Source of the DNA: Galbitalea soli
Lineage (GTDB): Bacteria; Actinomycetota; Actinomycetes; Actinomycetales; Microbacteriaceae
DNA length: 64,000 nucleotides
NCBI RefSeq assembly: GCF_010686725.1
Contig: NZ_JAAGWZ010000003.1
Span: 294,352 to 358,351, forward strand
Reading direction: 5' to 3'
Position 1 is the first letter of the stretch; every line of letters begins with the position of its first letter. Below are positions 35,277 to 44,397 of this stretch, piece by piece. The position numbers and the translations under genes are program-made. Below the pieces are notes generated by a model. It saw only the letters and a program-made list of their open reading frames with translations. It searched no databases and was not told the origin of the DNA.

Positions 35277-35351
35277 ACCTATTCACTAATGATGCGACTT
35301 GCATGCAGCATGACATGGGAGGGAGGATGCTGTCAACGAGAGGATTGACCC

Positions 35352-36296
35352 ATGACCGAAATCGCCCCGCGCCTCCGCGTGATCATCGACAACGACTTCT
35401 CCGGCGACCCGGACGGCCTGGCCCAGCTCGTGCACCACTTGCTGTCGCCCTCCGTCGAGATTGTCGGCATCATCGGCTCCCACCTGCGCCCGGGCGACCC
35501 CTTCGACCCGAGCGAGGAGACCGCCGACAACGCCTGCCGCCGGATCGAGGATGTCCTGGCCGCCCTCGGGCGCAGCGGGCAGTACCGCGTGCTCGCCGGC
35601 TCCAACACGGGCATGGTCGACGAGCGAACCCCGGTCGACTCCGAGGCGTCGCGCGCGATCGTCGCCGAGGCCCTGCGAAACGACACCGAGTTGCCGCTCG
35701 TCATCGCCTGCGGCGCCGGACTCACCGAGGTCGCGAGCGCGTGGCTGCTCGACCCGCGCATCGCCGAGCGGCTCACCGTGGTCTGGATCGGCGGCGCGGA
35801 AGACCCGACCATCGCGCCGATGCCGCCCGGCGCACCCGCGGTCGAGTACAACCTCGCGATTGACGTCGTCGCCGCGCGCGTCGTGTTCAACGACTCGGCA
35901 CTGCCGCTGTGGCAGGTGCCGCGAGCGACCTACCGGCAGACGCTGCTCTCGCAGGCCGAGGCCGAGGAGCACATCCGGCCGCACGGCGAGGTCGGACGGC
36001 TCGTCTACGAGGCGATCGACCAGGTCGCGGTCATGGCGGGACGACACGGCTACCCGCTGGGGGAGACCTACATCTACGGGGACAGCCCCCTCGTGCTGCT
36101 CACCGCGCTGCGGTCATCCTTCGAGTCCGACCCCTCGTCGAGCGAGTGGGTCGCTCGGCCGGCGCCGGTGATCCGGGAGGACGGTACGCCGGTCTTCGAG
36201 ACCGACGGCCGCACGATCCGGGTCTACACGCGCCTGGATGTGCGGCTGATGTTCGAGGACTTCTTCGCGAAGCTCAGGCGAGCCGCTCGTCGCTGA
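35352..36296 (+). CDS. Nucleoside hydrolase family protein
   Basis: A 314-residue protein of the inosine-uridine-preferring nucleoside hydrolase fold. DNDFSGDPDGL (residues 13-23) is a variant of the calcium-binding DxDxxxDD motif. The middle carries VIACGAGLTEVA, and the C-terminal ligand region YIYGDSPLVLL replaces the usual HDPL. These changes suggest a furanosidase with altered substrate. It diverges from the apiose-like cluster, so besides ribonucleosides an apiofuranosyl compound is conceivable. It overlaps the convergent TetR gene by 23 bases. No signal peptide. Confidence 0.75.
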   Translation: MTEIAPRLRVIIDNDFSGDPDGLAQLVHHLLSPSVEIVGIIGSHLRPGDPFDPSEETADNACRRIEDVLAALGRSGQYRVLAGSNTGMVDERTPVDSEASRAIVAEALRNDTELPLVIACGAGLTEVASAWLLDPRIAERLTVVWIGGAEDPTIAPMPPGAPAVEYNLAIDVVAARVVFNDSALPLWQVPRATYRQTLLSQAEAEEHIRPHGEVGRLVYEAIDQVAVMAGRHGYPLGETYIYGDSPLVLLTALRSSFESDPSSSEWVARPAPVIREDGTPVFETDGRTIRVYTRLDVRLMFEDFFAKLRRAARR

Positions 36297-36900
36297 CGCC
36301 CTCGGCGAGGATCGCGCGGATGAACCGCTTGGTCTCGTCCGCCATGTCGACCGACTCCCGGTCGAGCAGCCACTGCACCTGCAGCCCGTCCATGAGGGCG
36401 ACGAGTGCCCGGGCGGCACTGCCCGCGTCGACGTCGGGGCGGAGCTGCCCGAGCTCGGCCATCCGGGTCATGGCCCGCTCGGTCGAGCCGACCACGTAGC
36501 GGTAGCGGTCGATGAAGTACTGGTGGGCCGGATGATCGGCCGCCGTCGCCTCGGCCGACAGCACGCAGTGCAGCTCCACGAGCCCCGGCACCGTCTGGTT
36601 GTACTCGGCCACCTGCACGAGGCCGATCAGGAACTCGAATCCCTCGGTCGCCTCACCGGTGGGCATCAACTCGAGGGAGTGCTCGTCGCGAAGCGTGAGG
36701 ACGGCCGAGAGGAGCTCGGCCTTGTTGGAGAAGTGGTGCAGCAGGCCCGCCTGGCTCATGCCGACGCGCTCGGCGATCTCGCGGATCGAACCGCTGCGAA
36801 ACCCGGAGTTCGAGAACACATCGATGCCGGCGCGGATGATCTCGAGGCGTCGCTCGGCCGTCTTGGCATAGCTGCCTCGGGTGCGCCCGGCTTCGCTCAT
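36274..36900 (-). CDS. TetR family repressor of the Dpp-type/glycosidase operon
   Basis: A 208-residue TetR protein starting at the ATG at 36900. The helix-turn-helix (about 17-62) reads IREIAERVGMSQAGLLHHFSNK. The large C-terminal domain (about 70-200) should bind a ligand derived from the oligosaccharides handled by the divergent operon. The shared 123-base intergenic region contains an AAAACC-N12-GGTTTT dyad (36939-36962) as candidate operator. Confidence 0.88.
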   Translation of the reverse strand: MSEAGRTRGSYAKTAERRLEIIRAGIDVFSNSGFRSGSIREIAERVGMSQAGLLHHFSNKAELLSAVLTLRDEHSLELMPTGEATEGFEFLIGLVQVAEYNQTVPGLVELHCVLSAEATAADHPAHQYFIDRYRYVVGSTERAMTRMAELGQLRPDVDAGSAARALVALMDGLQVQWLLDRESVDMADETKRFIRAILAEGVSDERLA

Positions 36901-36938
36901 GCCGGGAAGACTACCAGCGATTCTGAGAAGAGAAAATG

Positions 36939-36962
36939 AAAACCTAGTAGTCATTCGGTTTT
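36939..36962. promoter_or_regulatory. Candidate TetR operator (AAAACC-N12-GGTTTT)
   Basis: Inverted AAAACC (36939-36944) and GGTTTT (36957-36962) flank a 12-base core that is only partly symmetric. The site is the AT-richest part of the region between the divergent TetR and binding-protein genes. Extent and length fit a TetR dimer. Confidence 0.5.
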
Positions 36963-37023
36963 TGTGTTACCGTCCTCAACCAGAGTCAGTCCGACGAGGG
37001 ACCGACCAGATGGAAGGACAACG

Positions 37024-38553
37024 ATGTTCCGATGGAAGAGGCTGGCCGCGGCCGCCGTCGTGGTGGCCCTCGGCCTCACCGGCTGCTCGGCTAACACCGG
37101 CACCTCAGGCACCAGCAGCACTGGCGCGACGCTCAACCTGGGCGTCCTGGTTCCCGCAACGAGCTTCGCCGCAGCAGGCATGAGCTGGGCGAACGAAGCG
37201 CCCTACGGCCAGGCCGTCTACGACGGACTGGTCCGCGCCAACCCGGACGGCACGATCGTGCCGTGGCTCGCCACCTCGTGGAGCTACAACGCCGACAAGA
37301 CCGTGCTCACGATGAAGCTCCGCACCGACGTGAAGTTCACCGACGGCACCGCCTTCGACGCGAGCGTCGCGGCCCAGAACCTCCTCCGCTTCCGCGACGG
37401 CACCGCCGCGAACAAGTCGTTCCTCGTGAACGTCGCCGACGCGAAGGCGTCCGACGCCTCCACGCTCGTCATCACGCTCAAGGCGCCCGACCCCTCGATG
37501 CTCACCTACCTGAGCCAGGCCCCCGGCCTCGAGGAGAGCCCGAAGGCCTTCGGCAGCGCGACCGAGAAGACGGTCCCCGTCGGCTCCGGCCCGTACATCC
37601 TCGACCAGGCCCACACGGTCGTCGGCTCCACCTACACCTTCACCAAGAACCCCAAGTACTGGGCTCCGAAGGACCAGCACTACGCGAAGCTCGTCTACAA
37701 GGTCTTCGGCTCCTCGACGGCGCTGCTCAACGCGCTGAAGGGCGGCCAGCTCAACGCGGCCAACACCTACGACAACTCGACGCTCACCCAGATCAAGGCC
37801 GCCGGCTACACCGTTCTGCCGCTTGAGCTCAACTGGACCGGCTTCCTGCTGCTCGACCGCGACGGCACCGTCGCGAAGGCGCTGTCCGATGTCCGGGTGC
37901 GCCAGGCCATCAACTACGCCTTCGACACCAAGGCGCTGCTGAAGACCATCGGCCAGGGCTACGGCACCCCGACGACCCAGATCTTCCCGGTCAACTCTCC
38001 CGGGTACGACAAGTCGCTCGACTCCTACTACAGCTACGACCCCGCCAAGGCGAAGCAGCTCATGTCGGACGCCGGGTACGCGAACGGCTTCACGCTCAGC
38101 ACCCCGATCGCTCCCGCCTTCTTCGGCACCGCGGTCTACACGCTGATCAAGCAGGAGCTCGGCGCCATCGGCATCACCGTCAAGGAGACCGACCCGGGCA
38201 ACAACTTCATCGCCGACCTTCTGGCGCCGAAGTACCCCGCCGCGCTCATGGTGCTGCAGGAGGACCCGACCGCCTGGCAGCTGGCGAACTTCGCCCTCAC
38301 CGACGCGGCCACCTTCAACCCGTACCACGTGAAGGACGCCACGGTGGCGGCCCTCGTCGCCAAGATCCAGACCGGGTCGCAGGCGGATGCCGACCAGGCG
38401 ACGAAGGACCTCAACACGTACATCGTGAAGCAGGCCTGGTTCGCCCCGTGGTACCGCCAGCAGTCCAGCTTCGTCGTCGACAAGAACACCACGACCACGG
38501 TCCAGCAGGGCAACGCGTTCCCCTACCTGTGGAACTTCCAGCCCAAGGGCTGA
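37024..38553 (+). CDS. Family-5 (oligopeptide-type) substrate-binding lipoprotein
   Basis: A 509-residue SBP_bac_5 protein with signal peptide and lipobox (ALGLTGC). The start is the ATG at 37024 preceded by GGAAGG. Family hallmarks include YGQAVYDGLVRANPDGTIVPWLATSW and VGSGPYILD. Although named for peptides, this family often carries oligosaccharides in plant-polymer operons. The four glycosidase genes downstream make a sugar cargo more likely here. First gene of a nine-gene operon. Confidence 0.9.
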   Translation: MFRWKRLAAAAVVVALGLTGCSANTGTSGTSSTGATLNLGVLVPATSFAAAGMSWANEAPYGQAVYDGLVRANPDGTIVPWLATSWSYNADKTVLTMKLRTDVKFTDGTAFDASVAAQNLLRFRDGTAANKSFLVNVADAKASDASTLVITLKAPDPSMLTYLSQAPGLEESPKAFGSATEKTVPVGSGPYILDQAHTVVGSTYTFTKNPKYWAPKDQHYAKLVYKVFGSSTALLNALKGGQLNAANTYDNSTLTQIKAAGYTVLPLELNWTGFLLLDRDGTVAKALSDVRVRQAINYAFDTKALLKTIGQGYGTPTTQIFPVNSPGYDKSLDSYYSYDPAKAKQLMSDAGYANGFTLSTPIAPAFFGTAVYTLIKQELGAIGITVKETDPGNNFIADLLAPKYPAALMVLQEDPTAWQLANFALTDAATFNPYHVKDATVAALVAKIQTGSQADADQATKDLNTYIVKQAWFAPWYRQQSSFVVDKNTTTTVQQGNAFPYLWNFQPKG

Positions 38554-38565
38554 CACAGGACCACC

Positions 38566-38598
38566 GCCGGCCGCCCCTCGTCCATGGGGGCGGCCGGC
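38566..38598 (+). terminator. Intra-operon hairpin after the binding-protein gene
   Basis: GCCGGCCGCCCC (38566-38577) pairs perfectly with GGGGCGGCCGGC (38587-38598) around a 9-base loop. No T tract follows. Such hairpins between a binding-protein gene and permease genes usually stabilise the upstream message or attenuate read-through, giving excess binding protein. Confidence 0.65.
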
Positions 38599-38632
38599 AC
38601 CACCCCCACTCCCCGGCTCCAAGGGAACACTG

Positions 38633-39574
38633 ATGTTCACGTTCATCCTCCGACGCATCGTCTCCGGCGCGGTCCTGCTCTTCGTGATCTCGACCGTCGC
38701 GTACTTCCTTCTCTACCTGGGCGGCGGTGACATCGCCCGCCGAATCCTGGGCCAGTCGGCGACTGCCGCGACCGTCGCGCAGAAGTCGCACGAGCTCGGC
38801 CTCGACCGGCCGCTGCCGCTGCAGTACCTCAGCTGGCTCGGCGGCGCCGTCCACGGCGACTTCGGCTCCTCCTGGTTCACCGGCGAACCGGTCGCGACCG
38901 CCATCACCTCCCGTCTCGCCGTCACTCTGTCGCTCGTCATCGGCGCCACCGTCGTGAGCGCGATCATCGCGGTCGTGCTCGGTGTCTGGGCCGCCACGAA
39001 GCGCGGCTGGATCGACCGGGTGGTGCAGGTCGTCTCCATCCTGGGCTTCGCCATTCCCGGCTTCCTCATCGCGCTCGCGCTCGTGCTCTACTTCGCCATC
39101 GCACTGAAGCTCTTCCAGCCCACCGGCTACATCGACCTCGGCACCTCGATCACCGGCTGGCTCTCGACGGTGACGCTGCCGATCGCGGCGCTGTCGATCG
39201 GCAGCATCGCGGGCATCACCGCCCAGGTGCGCGGCTCGGTCATCGACGCGCTCCGCCAGGACTACGTGCGCACGCTCCGCAGCCGCGGGCTGTCGTCGCG
39301 TCGCATCGTGTTCAAGCACGTCCTCCGCAACGCGGGCGGTCCGGCGCTCGCCGTGCTCGCCGTGCAGTTCATCGGCCTCCTCGGCGGCGCCGTCATCGTC
39401 GAGCAGATCTTCGCGATCCCCGGCATCGGCAACGTCTCGGTCACCGCGACCTCGCAGGGCGATATCCCGCTCGTGATGGGTCTCGTCATCGCGACCGCCG
39501 CCCTCGTCGTCATTGTCAACCTCCTCATCGACCTGCTCCAGGGCTGGCTCAACCCCAAGGTGCGTCTCTCATGA
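38633..39574 (+). CDS. Oligopeptide-type ABC permease (DppB/OppB-like)
   Basis: A 313-residue permease with about six helices. It starts MFTFILRRIVSGAVLLFVIS, as DppB proteins do. The coupling region is LRQDYVRTLRSRGLSSRRIVFKHVLRNA, with VEQIFAIPGIG near the end. It overlaps the next gene by four bases (ATGA). Confidence 0.93.
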   Translation: MFTFILRRIVSGAVLLFVISTVAYFLLYLGGGDIARRILGQSATAATVAQKSHELGLDRPLPLQYLSWLGGAVHGDFGSSWFTGEPVATAITSRLAVTLSLVIGATVVSAIIAVVLGVWAATKRGWIDRVVQVVSILGFAIPGFLIALALVLYFAIALKLFQPTGYIDLGTSITGWLSTVTLPIAALSIGSIAGITAQVRGSVIDALRQDYVRTLRSRGLSSRRIVFKHVLRNAGGPALAVLAVQFIGLLGGAVIVEQIFAIPGIGNVSVTATSQGDIPLVMGLVIATAALVVIVNLLIDLLQGWLNPKVRLS

Positions 39575-41412
39575 TCGATCCGAACCCCGCCCCGACGACC
39601 GCGGCCCAGGTGGTGCGCGTCTCGCTGTTCCGCCGCCTCCTGAAGCACCCCACCGGCCTCACCGCGATGATCTTCCTGATCGTCATCGTGCTCAGCGCGG
39701 TCCTCGCCTCCGTGCTCGCCCCGCGCAACCCCGACCTCGCCGACATCAACGCGGTGCTCGCCAACCCCTCGCTCGCCCACCTCATGGGCACCGACAGCGC
39801 GGGCCGCGACGTGTTCTCCCGGCTGCTCTTCGCGGGTCGCTTCAGCCTCGCGGGCGCCCTGCTCGCCCTCGTCGTCGCGGCCGTCATCGGCGTCACGGGC
39901 GGTCTGCTCGCCGGCTACTACGGCAAGTGGTTCGACGCCGTCTCCTCCTGGCTGACCGGCCTCCTCATGGCCCTCCCCGGCATCGTCGTGCTTCTCGCGG
40001 CACGGGCCGTCCTCGGCCCCTCGATGTGGCTGTCCATGGGCATCTTCGGTGTGCTCATGTCGCCGGCGTTCTTCCGCCTCGTCTACGCCTCCGTCACCGC
40101 GGTGCGGAACGAGCTGTACGTCGACGCGGCCCGTGTCTCGGGCCTGAGCGACGCGCGGATCATCGGGCGCCACATCCTGACGGTCGTGCGGGCTCCCGCG
40201 ATCATCCAGGCGGCGACCATCGGCGGAATCGCGATCGCGATCCAGGCCGGACTCGAGTTCCTCGGCCTCGGCGACACGTCGATCCCCACCTGGGGAAGCA
40301 TGCTCAACGACGGCTTCACCAACATCTACACCAACCCGCTGCTCATCCTCTGGCCGAGCCTCGCGATCGGCCTCACCTGCATCGCGCTGACCCTCCTCGC
40401 CAACGCGATGCGCGACGAGCTCGAGCGCTCCTCCTCGAAGCCGAAGCGGCGCCGCGGTGCTGCGCGGGCGATGGTGAGCATCGAGAAGGAGCCGGTGCTC
40501 GTGCATCCCGAGGTCGTCACCGAGCGCGAGTTCGGCGAGGAGCTGCTCAAGGTCTCCGACCTCGCCGTCGGCTACGACCAGCCCGATGGCTCGATCAAGA
40601 CCGTCGTCCAGGACGTCTCGCTCGTCGTGCGGCGCGGAGAGGTGCACGGGCTCATCGGCGAGTCGGGCTCCGGCAAGACGCAGACCGCGTGGTCGATCCT
40701 GCGGCTCCTCCCCGAGGGCGGCCGGGTCGTCGGCGGATCGATCTTCTTCGAGGGCACGGACCTCGCCCACGCCTCCGAGCGCGAGATGACGCGCATCCGC
40801 GGTAAGAAGATCGCGTACATCCCGCAGGAGCCCATGTCGAACCTCGACGCCTCCTTCACGATCGGCAGCCAGCTGGTCGAGCCGATGCGGGTGAGCCTCG
40901 GCATCTCCAAGGCCGAGGCGAAGAAGCGCGCTCTCGCGCTGCTCGCCAAGGTGGGCATCCCGAACCCGGAGCGCACCTTCGCCGCCTACCCGCACGAGGT
41001 CTCCGGCGGCATGGCGCAGCGCGTGCTCATCGCGGGTGCGGTCAGCTGCACCCCCGACCTCCTCATCGCCGACGAGCCCACCACCGCGCTCGACGTCACC
41101 GTGCAGGCCGAGGTGCTCGACCTGCTCCGCGAGCTGCAGGCCGAGTTCCGCATGGGAGTCGTGCTCGTCACGCACAACTTCGGGGTCGTCGCCGACCTGT
41201 GCGATCAGGTCTCCGTGATGCGCGACGGGCGGATCGTCGAGACGGGCCCGGTGAAGTCGATCTTCGCCGACCCGCAGCACCCCTACACCCGGTCGCTGTT
41301 CGCGGCGATCCTCGAGGACGGCGAGGCCCGCGGCCCGCTCGTCGAGCACGCCGTCGGCTCCGCCACCTCCGTCACCCCCACCGCCGCGCCTCGCGAAGGA
41401 GCCTCGTCATGA
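39571..41412 (+). CDS. Fused DppC-type permease and DppD-type ATPase
   Basis: A 613-residue fusion. Residues 1-290 are a DppC-like permease (LMGTDSAGRDVFSRLLFAG; coupling loop VDAARVSGLSDARIIGRHILTVV). After a basic linker (SSSKPKRRRGAARA), residues about 325-600 form a DppD-like ATPase: Walker A GESGSGKTQT, signature VSGGMAQRVL, Walker B LIADEPTTALD, and the C-terminal HPYTRSLFAAI motif. In most bacteria these are separate genes. The reading frame is continuous with no internal stop, so the fusion appears real. Confidence 0.92.
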   Translation: MIDPNPAPTTAAQVVRVSLFRRLLKHPTGLTAMIFLIVIVLSAVLASVLAPRNPDLADINAVLANPSLAHLMGTDSAGRDVFSRLLFAGRFSLAGALLALVVAAVIGVTGGLLAGYYGKWFDAVSSWLTGLLMALPGIVVLLAARAVLGPSMWLSMGIFGVLMSPAFFRLVYASVTAVRNELYVDAARVSGLSDARIIGRHILTVVRAPAIIQAATIGGIAIAIQAGLEFLGLGDTSIPTWGSMLNDGFTNIYTNPLLILWPSLAIGLTCIALTLLANAMRDELERSSSKPKRRRGAARAMVSIEKEPVLVHPEVVTEREFGEELLKVSDLAVGYDQPDGSIKTVVQDVSLVVRRGEVHGLIGESGSGKTQTAWSILRLLPEGGRVVGGSIFFEGTDLAHASEREMTRIRGKKIAYIPQEPMSNLDASFTIGSQLVEPMRVSLGISKAEAKKRALALLAKVGIPNPERTFAAYPHEVSGGMAQRVLIAGAVSCTPDLLIADEPTTALDVTVQAEVLDLLRELQAEFRMGVVLVTHNFGVVADLCDQVSVMRDGRIVETGPVKSIFADPQHPYTRSLFAAILEDGEARGPLVEHAVGSATSVTPTAAPREGASS

Positions 41413-42272
41413 GCGAATCACTGCTCGTCGTCGACGATGTCGTCGTCGAATACCCCATCAAGGGCTTCCGCACGCCGCCGTTCCGGGCGCTCAAGGGCGT
41501 CTCGCTCGATATCCGAGCCGGCGAGACCGTCGGCCTCGTCGGCGAATCGGGGTCGGGCAAGACCACCCTCGGTCGCGCGGTGCTGGGGCTCGCGCCCGTC
41601 ACCGGCGGCGCCATCCGCTACCGGGGCAGCGACATCAGCCACCTCGGACGCGCCGGGCGTCGGGCGCTGTCGAGCGAGATCCAGGTCGTGTTCCAGGATC
41701 CGTACACCTCGCTCAACCCGTCCATGACGATCGGCCAGATCCTCTCCGAGCCGCTCACGGTGCGCAAGGTCAGTCAGCGCGACGCCTCCGCCCGCGTGGT
41801 GCAGCTGCTCGACCAGGTCGGTCTGCCCAAGGGCGCAGAGGATCGGCTCCCGCGCGAGTTCAGTGGAGGACAGCGGCAGCGCATCGCCATCGCCCGCGCG
41901 CTCGCGCTCGAGCCCCGCCTGATCGTCTGCGACGAGCCGGTCTCCGCCCTCGACCTGTCGACGCAGGCGCGCGTGCTCGACCTGTTCCGCGACATCCAGG
42001 AGGAGACCGGCGTCGCGTACCTCTTCGTCTCGCACGACCTCGCCGTCGTGCGCCACCTCAGCCACCGGGTCGCCGTCATGTACCACGGCGAGATCGTGGA
42101 GTGGGGCGACGCCGACCAGGTGACCGCCCGTCCCGAGCACCCCTACACGCAGCGGCTCTTCCTCGCCGCGCCCGTGCCCGACCCGGTGCGCCAGGAGCAG
42201 CGCCGCGCCGACCGCCTGCGCCTCGCGGAGCAGCAGCGCGAACTGGCCGTGCAGGGTGGCGCCGTTGTCTGA
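41409..42272 (+). CDS. Oligopeptide-type ABC transporter ATPase (DppF-like)
   Basis: A 287-residue ATPase: Walker A GESGSGKTTL, FQDPYTSLNPSMTI, signature FSGGQRQRIAIARAL, Walker B LIVCDEPVSALD, and HPYTQRLFLAA near the C-terminus typical of the Opp/Dpp pair. It forms a heterodimer with the ATPase half of the preceding fusion. Start ATG at 41409 overlaps the fusion stop; its end overlaps the GH42 gene by 17 bases. Confidence 0.93.
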   Translation: MSESLLVVDDVVVEYPIKGFRTPPFRALKGVSLDIRAGETVGLVGESGSGKTTLGRAVLGLAPVTGGAIRYRGSDISHLGRAGRRALSSEIQVVFQDPYTSLNPSMTIGQILSEPLTVRKVSQRDASARVVQLLDQVGLPKGAEDRLPREFSGGQRQRIAIARALALEPRLIVCDEPVSALDLSTQARVLDLFRDIQEETGVAYLFVSHDLAVVRHLSHRVAVMYHGEIVEWGDADQVTARPEHPYTQRLFLAAPVPDPVRQEQRRADRLRLAEQQRELAVQGGAVV

Positions 42273-44397
42273 GCGGCAGCACGACGGCATCCTCTTCGGT
42301 GCCGCGTACTACCACGAGTACGCGCCGACGCCGCGGCTCGAGACCGATCTCGACCTCATGGCCGAGGCGGGGTTCACGGTCATCCGCGTCGGTGAATCGG
42401 TCTGGTCGACCTGGGAGCCGCGCGAGGGGGAGTTCGACCTCGACTGGCTCCAGCCGGTGCTGGACGGCGCGCACGCGCGGGGCATCCGGGTGATCCTCGG
42501 AACGCCGACCTATGCGATCCCGATGTGGATGAAACGCCTGCACCCCGAGGTCGCCGCCGACACCGCGAGCGGGGTCCCCATGCCGTGGGGGGCGCGCCAG
42601 GAGATGGACTTCACCAACCCCGACTACCGCCGCTACGCGGAACGGATCATCCGCGCCGTCATCGGCCGGTACGCCGATCACCCCGCGGTCGCGGGGTACC
42701 AGGTCGACAATGAGCCGGGCATCCGTCTGCTCTACAACCGCGGTGTCTTCGAGCGCTTCGTCGACCACCTGCGCGAGCTCTACGGCGACGTCGAGACGCT
42801 CAATCGCGAGTGGGGACTCGTCTACTGGTCGCACCGGCTCAGCGAGTGGGACGAGCTCTGGCTGCCGGACGGCAACTGGCAGGGTCAGTACGACCTGGCC
42901 TGGCGCCGGTTCCAGGCCGCGCTCGTCACCGAGTTCATCGGCTGGCAGGCCGACATCGTGCGCGAGTACGCGCGGCCCGGCCAGTTCGTCACGACCTGCA
43001 TCTCGTACGACCAGCTCGGGGTGGAGGACGTCGACCTCTCGGCCACGCTCGACATCGCCTCGGGCAACGCCTACTACGAGATGGAGGACGCGCTCGCCCA
43101 CCCGAGCAGCGAGCCGCGCTCCACGGGCTGGATCGTGAAGGGCACGTGGGCGGTCTACCAGCTCGCCGACCTCATGTACTCCTCGCGGCAGGCGCCGTTC
43201 CTCGTCACCGAGACCAACGCGGCCTCTATCGGGCACTCCTCGCTCAACTTCTCGCCCTACGACGGTCAGTGGCGGCAGGCGGCCTGGGCGCTCGTCGCCC
43301 GCGGCGCACGGATGATCGAATACTGGCACTGGGCCACCCTCCACTTCGGTACCGAGACCTACTGGGGCGGTGTGCTTCCGCACAGCCAGCAGCCCGGCCG
43401 CGCGTACCGCGAGCTGCAGCGGATCGGAGCGGACTTCGCGCGCGCGGGTGCCGCTGTCGCCGACACCCTTCCCGAGCACGACCTCGCCCTCCTCTACGAC
43501 TCCGACTCCAAGTTCGCGCTCGGCATGCAGGCGCCGTTCGGTGCACCGGGCCAGTACCTCGACCCGGACGCCTACCGCCGGATCCTCGCCCCCTTCTACC
43601 GCGGCGCCTTCGACGCGGGACTCCAGGTCTCGCTCGTGCGGCCGCAGCAGCTGTTCCCGAGTCGCGGAGGCACCACCACGGCCGCCGAGTTCGCGGCGAG
43701 CAGCCCGGTGTTCGTCGTGCCGGCCTTCTTCACGGCCGCCGACGACGACCTCGACTGGCTCGCCGACTACGCCCGCGCGGGCGGGCACCTCGTGCTCGGC
43801 CCGCGCTCCGCCGCCGCCGACCGCGAGGCGCGGGCCCGGCTCGACCTCAAGCCGGCCCGGCTCACCGGGGTGGCCGGCGCCTGGTACGAGGAGTTCGCGA
43901 ACCTCACCGCCGAGCTGCCCGTCGCCGCGACGGCCGAGTCCGCCGGCGCGGGATTCGTGCTCGCGGAGGGCTCGGGGGCGACCGATTGGGTCGACGGTCT
44001 CGAGCTCGACGGCGCTCAGAGCCTCGTCGACTACGTGCACCCGCATTTCGGCCGCTGGTCGGCCATCTCCACGCACGCGGTCGGTGCCGGACGCGTGACG
44101 ATGGTCGGAACCCTGCCCAACCAGCCGCTCGCCCGCTCGCTTGCCAGCTGGCTCGTTCCGCGGCCGACCGCGGGGTGGCGGGGGCTGCCGGAAACGGTCA
44201 CCGTCTCCACCTCCGTCGCGGCCGACGGCAGCCGCATCCACTACCTGCACAACTGGTCCTGGGAGCCGGCGGTCGTCACCGCGCCCGTCGCTCTCACCGA
44301 TCTCCTCGACGGATCCGCACACTCCGCGGATGACCACCTCCCGCTCGGCGCATGGGATGTCCGCGTCTTCACCACACGAGAGAGATCAGACTCATGA
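42256..44397 (+). CDS. GH42 beta-galactosidase
   Basis: A 713-residue GH42 enzyme hydrolysing terminal beta-galactosides (or alpha-L-arabinopyranosides). TIM barrel up to about residue 390, with acid/base Glu153 in QVDNEPG and nucleophile Glu319 in LVTETNA. The trimerisation domain (about 400-620) and a small C-terminal beta domain follow. No signal peptide, so it acts on imported oligosaccharides. The start is a GTG inside the end of the ATPase gene, and the stop overlaps the GH3 start (ATGA). Confidence 0.93.
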   Translation: MAPLSERQHDGILFGAAYYHEYAPTPRLETDLDLMAEAGFTVIRVGESVWSTWEPREGEFDLDWLQPVLDGAHARGIRVILGTPTYAIPMWMKRLHPEVAADTASGVPMPWGARQEMDFTNPDYRRYAERIIRAVIGRYADHPAVAGYQVDNEPGIRLLYNRGVFERFVDHLRELYGDVETLNREWGLVYWSHRLSEWDELWLPDGNWQGQYDLAWRRFQAALVTEFIGWQADIVREYARPGQFVTTCISYDQLGVEDVDLSATLDIASGNAYYEMEDALAHPSSEPRSTGWIVKGTWAVYQLADLMYSSRQAPFLVTETNAASIGHSSLNFSPYDGQWRQAAWALVARGARMIEYWHWATLHFGTETYWGGVLPHSQQPGRAYRELQRIGADFARAGAAVADTLPEHDLALLYDSDSKFALGMQAPFGAPGQYLDPDAYRRILAPFYRGAFDAGLQVSLVRPQQLFPSRGGTTTAAEFAASSPVFVVPAFFTAADDDLDWLADYARAGGHLVLGPRSAAADREARARLDLKPARLTGVAGAWYEEFANLTAELPVAATAESAGAGFVLAEGSGATDWVDGLELDGAQSLVDYVHPHFGRWSAISTHAVGAGRVTMVGTLPNQPLARSLASWLVPRPTAGWRGLPETVTVSTSVAADGSRIHYLHNWSWEPAVVTAPVALTDLLDGSAHSADDHLPLGAWDVRVFTTRERSDS

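Noticed and set aside
42076..44337. 753-codon antisense frame over the GH42 gene
   Set aside because: Same cause: long stop-free antisense frames are expected in high-GC coding DNA. The GH42 catalytic motifs on the plus strand settle the case.
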